Shown one piece after another: positions 1-4,716 of a stretch of 8,018 nt of DNA. The position numbers were made by a program, and so were the translations under genes. The stretch is taken from contig CALJIH010000001.1 in assembly GCA_937974135.1 (NCBI GenBank), positions 1 through 8,018 on the forward strand. The letters are read 5' to 3'. Source of the stretch: an uncultured Cocleimonas sp. Lineage in GTDB: Bacteria; Pseudomonadota; Gammaproteobacteria; Thiotrichales; Thiotrichaceae. Below the pieces are notes generated by a model. That model saw nothing but the letters and a program-made list of their open reading frames with translations. It made no database searches and was not told where the DNA came from. How positions within the stretch are numbered: the first letter of the stretch is position 1; every line of letters starts with the position of its first letter.

Positions 1-328
1 TTTGTTACTTAGTAGTTTTATTTTAAAATAATGTTATGGCTTTGATGTCACAGATAGACACAACTCTTAAATTCAAACGTGAAAATAACAGCCAACAGTA
101 AATTAAGGAATATATGAAAACTGGTAGATGCCGAGGGCGGATATATATATCTAACTAACGTGCTATTTGAGCAAATATCAATGAATTAATTTTAAATTGT
201 GTTGGTTTCATGAGAATTTCGCCCACCAATCTGATCAGTTATCATTTGTGAAACAGAAGAAAATCTCGTTTTATGAGTCGTTTAACGAGATATTCGAATT
301 GGTTTTGTATGTAAGCAACAATTACAAA
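1..328. other. AT-rich region with no recognisable gene
   Basis: I see no gene that I can support here. The stretch is very AT-rich and broken by stops in all frames. It contains an AT-only 14-base palindrome at 18-31. It also contains a 14-codon reading frame at 114-158 with a good-looking AAGGA four bases before its ATG, but that frame is too short to call a gene. An RYYYAAC match (ATCTAAC, 149-155) overlaps the end of that mini-frame, as attC sites often overlap cassette stops, but no matching partner site is seen. A hairpin at 263-291 is listed separately. Confidence 0.5.
263..291 (-). terminator. Possible weak terminator hairpin for the minus-strand small ORF
   Basis: ATCTCGTT (263-270) and AACGAGAT (284-291) form a perfect 8-bp stem with a 13-base loop. 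Read on the minus strand, the stem is followed by TTTCTTCTGTTT, a moderately U-rich tail, and it lies about 40 bases after the stop of the small minus-strand ORF. The stem is only 3/8 GC and the loop is large, so termination would be weak. It could equally be a chance palindrome in AT-rich DNA. Confidence 0.3.
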
Positions 329-592
329 TCAGACCATTGATTGAATTCTAGACCAAACAAATTTTGGCTTTATACAAATTACGTAATAAACAAATATTGA
401 AAAAATTAAAAATATTGCAAGGCATATTAGTAAAAAGAGTTTTATGTATAAAGAAAAAGAAGACAAAATAACTAATGTTGAAATAAACATAAAATTTAAT
501 GTTACTAAAAGTGAATGAATATAACGAACAAAAATCGTGGATGGTTTCCCTACTTTTCTGTAGCAAGATTCTGACAAAGTAAATTTATTCAA
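329..592 (-). CDS. Doubtful small two-helix membrane protein
   Basis: This is an 87-codon frame starting with TTG at 592 and ending in TGA. I do not recognise the product. It has a basic amino end (residues 1-25), two adjacent hydrophobic segments (about 27-48 and 50-72), and a short basic tail ending KPKFVWSRIQSMV. That charge pattern would fit a hairpin membrane protein with both ends in the cytoplasm. Against it, the start is TTG and I see no Shine-Dalgarno sequence before it. The strand is so T-rich that any open frame here reads as Phe/Leu/Ile, and a second frame over 348-566 is also open and hydrophobic. If real, it would be a reverse-oriented ORF just upstream of the racemase cassette. 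Small membrane proteins of unknown function are common in cassette arrays. Confidence 0.3.
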   Translation of the reverse strand: MNKFTLSESCYRKVGKPSTIFVRYIHSLLVTLNFMFISTLVILSSFSLYIKLFLLICLAIFLIFSIFVYYVICIKPKFVWSRIQSMV

Positions 593-645
593 TAATTATA
601 GTGACTTAGAGCTTGCAAATGAATATGGTAAAAAAACTTTAAGGA

Positions 646-700
646 ATCCCTATAATATTATTAAGAGGGACAGCGTCCTTCTTAATAGATTGTTAGGCGT
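646..700 (+). other. Integron-type core site GTTAGGC in an imperfect palindrome (attC-like, or attI)
   Basis: GTTAGGC at 692-698, within TTGTTAGGCGTC, matches the GTTRRRY core at which integron integrases recombine (after the first G). It closes an imperfect palindrome centred on 673. The core is a 13-bp stem (659-671 with 675-687, one G-T pair) with loop AGC. In the same pairing register CCTA (649-652) pairs with TAGG (694-697) inside the core site. A folded single strand with core boxes at its base and unpaired bases between is the known form of attC. The 5' partner box is degenerate (CCCTATA against the ideal GCCTAAC), so this may be a decayed attC or the 3' end of an attI. No run of T follows on either strand, which argues against a terminator. 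Confidence 0.45.
651..656 (+). promoter_or_regulatory. Isolated -10-like hexamer TATAAT
   Basis: A perfect TATAAT lies 86 bases before the racemase start codon, but no -35 hexamer is found 16-18 bases upstream and there is no TG extension. In this AT-rich DNA it may be chance. If active, transcription would begin at about 663, inside the palindrome, and run into the racemase gene. Cassette genes are otherwise usually read from an upstream integron promoter, which would lie outside the window. Confidence 0.2.
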
Positions 701-741
701 CAAGATAAAAATGGTCTTTAATTTAAATATTTCGAGTTAAT

Positions 742-1434
742 ATGAAAAAAATAGGTTTATTAGGTGGGCTTAGTTGGGTATCTACAGCAGAGTATTACCA
801 GCGTTTAAACGTGCTCATGCAAGACAAACTCGGAGGAGTTGCTTCTGCTAGAATTGTACTAGAAAGTGTAAACCGTCAAGATTATGTTGATGCTGTTATT
901 GAACGTAAAGATGAAGATGCCGCATGCGAAATAATTCTTGATGCCTGTAAAAACCTCGAAAATGCAGGTGCAAAACTTATTGTGATTTCCTGCAATGATG
1001 TACATCGTTTTGTGCCAAAGATAGCACCCAAAATCGGAATCCCATTCCTACATATCGCTGAAGTAACAGCACTAGCGATTTCTAAACAAGGAATAAAAAC
1101 AGTTGGTTTGCTTGGAGTAATGAAGACAATGGAAGGAGTATTTTATCCGGAAATTCTCGCTAAACACGGAATAGAAACTCTTGTTCCAAATCAAGCGGAC
1201 AAAAATTATATTCACGATAGAATTTACGATGAACTTGTTATGAACAAGTTTAGTGATTCTACAAAGAAAGGATATAGCGATGTCATTGAGCGCCTCCATG
1301 TTGCAGGAGCTGAAGGAATTGTTCTTGGATGCACCGAAATACCATTACTTTTAAAACCAGAAGAGATAAATATTCCTTCATTTGCTACAACTGAATTACA
1401 CTGTATCGCAACCGTAAATCAATGTATCGCCTAA
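742..1434 (+). CDS. Aspartate/glutamate racemase family protein, probable integron cassette gene
   Basis: This 230-aa cytosolic protein has the normal length for the PLP-independent Asp/Glu racemase superfamily, which inverts amino acids with two thiol (or equivalent) acid/base residues. The amino end MKKIGLLGGLSWVSTAEYY is the family signature. The two catalytic positions are visible as C84 in VISCNDVHRF and C197 in GIVLGCTEIP. The second motif is canonical. The first normally reads CNTxH, and here Asp replaces Thr. Two cysteines fit a racemase that works in both directions, but the substrate cannot be read from sequence. The ATG at 742 is the natural start for the family motif, although the ribosome site is poor (only a CGAG about 8 bases upstream). 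The stop codon overlaps GCCTAAC, and GTTAGGC lies 43 bases before the start, so the gene appears to be carried as an integron cassette. D-amino-acid metabolism or racemase-based signalling or defence is possible, but nothing nearby supports a specific role. Confidence 0.88.
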   Translation: MKKIGLLGGLSWVSTAEYYQRLNVLMQDKLGGVASARIVLESVNRQDYVDAVIERKDEDAACEIILDACKNLENAGAKLIVISCNDVHRFVPKIAPKIGIPFLHIAEVTALAISKQGIKTVGLLGVMKTMEGVFYPEILAKHGIETLVPNQADKNYIHDRIYDELVMNKFSDSTKKGYSDVIERLHVAGAEGIVLGCTEIPLLLKPEEINIPSFATTELHCIATVNQCIA

Positions 1435-1454
1435 CAAGTTGCAGCATTGGGAAA
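1429..1454 (+). other. 5' half of a truncated attC site
   Basis: GCCTAAC (1429-1435) is a perfect RYYYAAC core, the exact reverse complement of the GTTAGGC before the gene, and it overlaps the racemase stop codon TAA (1432-1434). Such overlap is common in integron cassettes. The following bases, AAGTTGCAGC, could be the L-box side of attC. The site then ends at the left end of the IS, and the expected distal half with a GTTRRRY box is not found to the right of the IS. The remnant should not be recombination-competent on its own. Confidence 0.55.
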
Positions 1455-1457
1455 TGT

Positions 1458-1479
1458 ACTTCCCCCGCTTTAACGGACA
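1458..1479 (+). repeat. Left terminal inverted repeat of the IS
   Basis: It matches the reverse complement of 2693-2714 at 17 of 22 positions. The shared blocks are CCCCCG (1462-1467) and AACGGACA (1472-1479), plus AC at the outer edge. The conserved inner and outer blocks separated by a variable stretch are typical of a transposase-bound end. Confidence 0.75.
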
Positions 1480-1504
1480 CCTAACCCTAACTAATAAGGT
1501 GTCC
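1475..1504 (+). promoter_or_regulatory. Fold-back hairpin covering the orfA ribosome binding site
   Basis: GGACACCT (1475-1482) and AGGTGTCC (1497-1504) form a perfect 8-bp stem with a 14-base loop. The right arm contains the AAGGTG that acts as the Shine-Dalgarno of orfA, and it ends one base before the ATG at 1506. The left arm lies partly inside the terminal repeat, so only transcripts entering from outside would carry both arms. By analogy with IS10 and IS50, this would block transposase translation on read-through mRNA, here from the racemase gene. The pairing is seen; the function is inferred. Confidence 0.55.
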
Positions 1505-1505
1505 T

Positions 1506-1871
1506 ATGCCCAAATACACACAGCCAAGAAAGACTTGGCAATATACTCAAGAGTTTAAAGCTAAAGCCGTACAACTCTCATTGATGGAAGGTGTTCAGGT
1601 TAAGCAAATTGCTGAAACACTCGACATCCATCCCTTTATGCTGTCACGATGGAGAAAAGAATTTCGTGAAGGCAAAATTATGGTCGATAAAAGGAAAAAG
1701 GTTGTCAGTCTTAAAAAAGAAGTGAAAGAGCTTAACAAGATTAAAGCGCTTGAAAAAAAGATCGCTAAACTTGAGCAGGAGAACGATCTGCTAAAAAAGT
1801 GGCAACGGTTTCTCGCGGAGACACATCAGAACGATATCGATTCATCCAGAGAAACCGACAACTCGGAATAA
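1506..1871 (+). CDS. IS3-family transposase OrfA (DNA-binding subunit)
   Basis: This 121-aa protein recognises the IS ends and regulates transposition. Residues about 12-56 (YTQEFKAKAVQLS ... DIHPFMLSRWRKEF) form the IS3/Tnp_1-type helix-turn-helix. Residues about 66-98 form a Lys/Glu-rich leucine-zipper coiled coil (LEKKIAKLEQENDLL) used for multimerisation. The ATG follows an AAGGTG at 1496-1501, which is part of a hairpin. The length is slightly above the usual 90-110 aa because the frame continues past the frameshift site at codons 97-98. The tail after that (WQRFLAETHQ onward) is only present in the unshifted product. Confidence 0.9.
   Translation: MPKYTQPRKTWQYTQEFKAKAVQLSLMEGVQVKQIAETLDIHPFMLSRWRKEFREGKIMVDKRKKVVSLKKEVKELNKIKALEKKIAKLEQENDLLKKWQRFLAETHQNDIDSSRETDNSE
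1777..1857 (+). promoter_or_regulatory. Programmed -1 frameshift signal between orfA and orfB
   Basis: The slippery heptamer A AAA AAG (1793-1799) is in the right phase: zero-frame codons AAA (97) and AAG (98), followed in the -1 frame by GTG at 1799, which opens orfB. An SD-like AGGAG (1777-1781) lies 11 bases upstream, in the range known to stimulate slippage in dnaX and IS911. Six bases downstream begins a perfect 9-bp stem, CGGTTTCTC (1806-1814) with GAGAAACCG (1849-1857), with 34 bases between its arms. A competing small hairpin TCTC-GCG-GAGA (1811-1821) uses part of the same arm. The product would be a 392-aa OrfAB transposase. Confidence 0.8.
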
Positions 1872-2683
1872 GTTATTTATGTCATTGGCTTAACGTATCA
1901 AGAAGTGGCTACTACGACTGGTGTAAAAGACAACCCTCAGCACATTCACTTTACGATATTCGTCTCGGTCAATTGATTGTCAAAATACATCACGCGAGTC
2001 GAGGGACATACGGTAGCCCTAGAGTATATGAAGCATTGAAGAGAAAAGGTTATAACGTGGGTAAGAAACGCGTGGAACGCTTGATGCGCCAACATTCTCT
2101 TGTGGGTCGAGTGGTTACAGTGACTAAGCGAATACCCGGTCTAAAACAGTTTAAAGCCAAAGGAGAAAATCTGCGAAGAGTAGAGCCTTCTGCAAGCCAG
2201 CTTAATCAGGTCTGGGTGGGTGATGTCACTTACCTTAAAGTGAAAGGACAGTGGCATTACTTAGCGACTGTTATGGATGTTTATAGTCGTAGAATCTTAG
2301 GTTGGTCATTAGGTAAAAACCGAACGGTTGATTTGACTTTAAGTGCTTTAAAAAATGTGTTGAAAAACAGAGTGCCGAAAAAAGGTATGATCTTTCATAC
2401 AGACAGAGGCATTGAATACGCGGCATACCGATACCAAGATGAGTTGATCAAACACGGTATTCGTCATAGCGTAAACCGACCTGGATATTGTACTGACAAT
2501 GCACATATGGAGTCTTTCTTTCACAGCTTAAAAGCAGAACTGATTCGTGGTACAGTCTTTAAAAATGAACACGAGTTGCGTTATTCTCTGAATAGTTATA
2601 TCAATCAGTTTTACAATCATAAACGGTTACATTCAGGAATTGGTTATCTATCTCCCGCTGAATTTGAGAGAATAGCTGCATGA
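1799..2683 (+). CDS. IS3-family transposase OrfB (DDE catalytic domain, expressed as OrfAB fusion)
   Basis: This is the catalytic part of the transposase, 294 codons in the -1 frame to orfA with a 73-base overlap. Residues about 15-120 are the HTH_21-like linker region (SGYYDWCKR, GTYGSPRVYEAL, VGKKRVERLMR). Residues about 136-290 are the RNase H-fold integrase core with D142 (VGDVTYL), D202 (HTDRG) and E238 (DNAHMESFF). The D-E spacing is the classic DD(35)E, and K245 lies seven residues after the Glu. The carboxyl end (YNHKRLHSGIGYLSPAEFE) is also canonical, so the enzyme appears intact. A GTG sits at the first codon, but since it coincides with the slippage point the natural product is most likely the 98+294 residue OrfAB. 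Independent initiation from the AGGAG 17 bases upstream is a weaker possibility. Confidence 0.92.
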   Translation: MATVSRGDTSERYRFIQRNRQLGISYLCHWLNVSRSGYYDWCKRQPSAHSLYDIRLGQLIVKIHHASRGTYGSPRVYEALKRKGYNVGKKRVERLMRQHSLVGRVVTVTKRIPGLKQFKAKGENLRRVEPSASQLNQVWVGDVTYLKVKGQWHYLATVMDVYSRRILGWSLGKNRTVDLTLSALKNVLKNRVPKKGMIFHTDRGIEYAAYRYQDELIKHGIRHSVNRPGYCTDNAHMESFFHSLKAELIRGTVFKNEHELRYSLNSYINQFYNHKRLHSGIGYLSPAEFERIAA

Positions 2684-2692
2684 AATGTAAAC

Positions 2693-2714
2693 TGTCCGTT
2701 TTATCGGGGGGTGT
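2693..2714 (-). repeat. Right terminal inverted repeat of the IS
   Basis: TGTCCGTT (2693-2700) and CGGGGG (2705-2710) mirror the left end, followed by GT (2713-2714) pairing with the outer AC of the left repeat. The G-run is one base longer than the C-run on the left. After this comes a T-run and then the antiporter gene end, with no CA terminus in the expected place. Confidence 0.75.
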
Positions 2715-2736
2715 CTTTTTTATTGAATATTCGGTA

Positions 2737-4437
2737 TTAGAAATAATACAGTAATAACGAACTCACCAAGATAACTGCAACCCAAAGAACCATCGAACTA
2801 CTTGGAGAGGTATTACCCAATATACCTTGTGGACCATTTTGCATATGTAATTTATCAAAAAGATTCTGTAATCTTTTCATGATTGCATTCGTAGATCTTT
2901 CTACAAAACTGCCCATGTGTATGGAGAACTCTGTGCCAACTGCTTTGAGAAAACGACGATAGAACCAATCGAAGTCTAGGGTAATGGTGAGTGTTCGTTT
3001 CATTAATGGTAACAGGGCAAAAAAGGCAAAACCTGCAAATAACAATACCTGGAACTGAGTCACAATATGACCAGTTGTGTAGGGTTCATAATCAATCGGG
3101 TAGGGAAGGATTTGATAAAGTAAATTCGGAAATATGCCTAGAAAAATACATAAAAACGAAAATATGGACATTGCTGCACGCATATTTATGGGTGGTTCAG
3201 GCGGTCGTAACCCTGAATCTTTCTGGAAGAATACAAACCAAGGAAATTTTATCCCTGCATGTAAAAATACGCCCGCAGATGCCGCTAGCATTAACAGCCA
3301 AACAACTACCATGCCTTCATAAGCAGCAGCTGAGGTTTCTAACGATTTAGTAACAAAGCCAGAAGTAAAAGGAACCGCTGATATCGCTAATGCCCCGATA
3401 ATGCCGTGCAATGCTGTTTGCGGCATTGACTGGAATAGTCCGCCCAAGTCAGTACATTTGCGTCTGTCAGTCATCATTAGCACACTGCCTGCAGACATCA
3501 ATAATAGTGCTTTATAAATAATATGAGCAAATGCATGTGCCGCCGCTCCATTTAATGAGAGAGTCGTACCAATGCCTATTGCAGTTACCATAAAACCAAC
3601 TTGGTTGACGATACTATAGGCTAAGATGCGGCGCATATCGTTTTCGAGTAGCGCATAAATGATGCCATAAAACACCATAAACAAGCCGATAGGGATTAAT
3701 ATTTCTGTGCCTGGAAATCCGACTAAGAGTACAAAAACAGCTGTCTTAGTCGTAAACGCGGAAAGGAAAACAGTGCCACTGGGAGAAGCTTCTGGATAAG
3801 TATCTGCAATCCATGCCGAGAAAGGCGGAGCTCCAGCATTCATTAAAAACCCGATTAGAATAAGCGCTTTGCCAATAGTGTCTGGCTTCATGCTGGTAAA
3901 GCTTATATCACCAGTGCTAATTACATGCGCGGTAATACCGGCCATTAGTATTACACCACCAAGAAGATGTACCAACAAATAACGCATACTGGCTCGATAA
4001 GCTGATTCTGTACCAGCAGCCCATACCACTGCTGTAGAACCAAGCGCCATAATTTCCCAGAATATAAACAAAGTAATTAGGTCACCAGCGAATGTGACAC
4101 CAATGGCAGAACCTGCATAGATAAACGCTGCGGTGAGTTCTAAAGTACTCGCTTGTTTATAAGCATATAGTCCACCCGTCATCGCCATAATAGAGAAAAT
4201 GGTTGCAAACAGTCGCCCTTCGCCGCTGGAGTGAACTGGGTTTAGGGTATAGTCTAAAAATGGAATACTAAGTGAATTACCATCTGGTAGGCTCCATACC
4301 AGAATTAAAGCTAACGCTGGAAGACTAATCAGTAGTGCAGGACGCAGATTACCTTTTACAAAAGGGATCAGAAACGCACCCAAAACTAGAATTAATCCAG
4401 GTGGAAATCCAAAGCTGCTGTTAACCACTTCACTCAT
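2737..4437 (-). CDS. Third MrpD/NuoM-like antiporter-fold subunit, divergent (N in place of TM7 Lys)
   Basis: This 566-aa integral membrane protein belongs to the proton-conducting family shared by Mrp antiporters and complex I (NuoL/M/N). Kept features are the TM5 glutamate E128 (LFIFWEIMALGS), the TM8 lysine K231 (AFTTKTAVFVLL), the TM10 motif H301-H305-K309 (HAFAHIIYKALL) and the TM12-region lysine K364 (SGFVTKSL). The TM7 lysine of the family is replaced by N200 (GFLMNAGAPPFSAWI), and the following PLHxWLP motif has become PFSAWIA, so the central proton path is altered. After the core there is an extra tail (about 481-545, beginning LDFDWFYRR) and a final membrane helix (547-566), making it longer than its two siblings. 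Its ATG overlaps the end of the preceding 86-aa gene by 8 bases, implying translational coupling. It is the last gene of the operon. It may be a structural or modified pumping subunit. Confidence 0.88.
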   Translation of the reverse strand: MSEVVNSSFGFPPGLILVLGAFLIPFVKGNLRPALLISLPALALILVWSLPDGNSLSIPFLDYTLNPVHSSGEGRLFATIFSIMAMTGGLYAYKQASTLELTAAFIYAGSAIGVTFAGDLITLFIFWEIMALGSTAVVWAAGTESAYRASMRYLLVHLLGGVILMAGITAHVISTGDISFTSMKPDTIGKALILIGFLMNAGAPPFSAWIADTYPEASPSGTVFLSAFTTKTAVFVLLVGFPGTEILIPIGLFMVFYGIIYALLENDMRRILAYSIVNQVGFMVTAIGIGTTLSLNGAAAHAFAHIIYKALLLMSAGSVLMMTDRRKCTDLGGLFQSMPQTALHGIIGALAISAVPFTSGFVTKSLETSAAAYEGMVVVWLLMLAASAGVFLHAGIKFPWFVFFQKDSGLRPPEPPINMRAAMSIFSFLCIFLGIFPNLLYQILPYPIDYEPYTTGHIVTQFQVLLFAGFAFFALLPLMKRTLTITLDFDWFYRRFLKAVGTEFSIHMGSFVERSTNAIMKRLQNLFDKLHMQNGPQGILGNTSPSSSMVLWVAVILVSSLLLYYF

Positions 4438-4690
4438 CGTAATAAGTATCCTTACGTTTTAGGAATATTCCCAAAATTTTTGCACCAACTACCATAGCTG
4501 CACAGGTAACAAAGCCATACCACGCAAAAAAGCCAAAGGTTGTATCCAATGTAAATCCTGAGCCTGGTAAATGCTCTTTATGTTTAATAAAGAATTCCGG
4601 CAAAACAGCGAGTACAAGAATTGCTATCTGAAACACCCAAAGTTTCGGTAGATTTTCTTTTCGATATAACCAATGTTTTTTTTCATTCAT
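4430..4690 (-). CDS. Small two-helix membrane protein of the Mrp-type operon
   Basis: This 86-aa protein has a charged amino end (MNEKKHWLYRKENLPK), hydrophobic segments at about 16-35 and 52-76, a short loop between them (KHKEHLPGSGFTLDTT), and a charged tail KRKDTYYDE. I cannot name a family with confidence. It is not recognisably MrpE, MrpF or MrpG. It lies 26 bases after the second MrpD-like gene, and its last 8 bases overlap the start of the third, so it is clearly a member of the operon and probably an accessory subunit that helps dock the third large subunit. The ATG at 4690 is chosen because no earlier in-frame start lies after the preceding stop; its ribosome site is weak (GAG about 12 bases before). 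Confidence 0.75.
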   Translation of the reverse strand: MNEKKHWLYRKENLPKLWVFQIAILVLAVLPEFFIKHKEHLPGSGFTLDTTFGFFAWYGFVTCAAMVVGAKILGIFLKRKDTYYDE

Positions 4691-4716
4691 ATTATTATGC
4701 TCGATTACTTATTCTA

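Larger units (their letters stand above)
1455..2717 (+). mobile_element. IS3-family insertion sequence, apparently intact
   Basis: The element is about 1.26 kb, normal for IS3, and carries orfA and orfB in overlapping frames with an intact DDE catalytic triad. Ends are inferred from imperfect inverted repeats (1458-1479 and 2693-2714). The left end begins TGTAC, in line with the TG start usual in IS3. The right end should finish in CA but reads TT, so the outer three bases on each side are uncertain. I find no direct target duplication: the left flank is GAAA and the right flank is a T-run. It sits about 20 bases beyond the stop codons of two converging genes. The subgroup is not assigned. 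Confidence 0.85.

Noticed and set aside
18..31. AT-only palindrome TTATTTTAAAATAA
   Set aside because: Palindromes made only of A and T are expected by chance in DNA this AT-rich, and nothing nearby gives it a role.
114..158. 14-codon frame with AAGGA just before its ATG, ending next to an RYYYAAC match
   Set aside because: It is too short to support as a gene, has no recognisable product, and no partner GTTRRRY site was found for the core-like match.
348..566. 72-codon hydrophobic minus-strand frame
   Set aside because: It overlaps the 329-592 frame, and its hydrophobic character comes from the T-rich strand.
659..687. Strong 13-bp hairpin as an intrinsic terminator
   Set aside because: Neither strand has a T-run after the stem, and its symmetry extends into the integron core site, which explains it better.
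1072..1299. Minus-strand 75-codon frame inside the racemase gene
   Set aside because: It lies opposite a clear conserved gene and shows no independent signals.
1713..1719. Third A6G run in orfA
   Set aside because: It is out of phase with the X XXY YYZ reading needed for slippage.
1752..1760. Second in-phase A AAA AAG run in orfA as an alternative slippery site
   Set aside because: A -1 shift here reaches a TAA at 1766-1768 within three codons, so it cannot produce OrfAB.
2991..3350. Plus-strand open frame inside the 566-aa gene
   Set aside because: It is a shadow frame opposite a well-supported membrane protein gene, with no ribosome site and no family resemblance.
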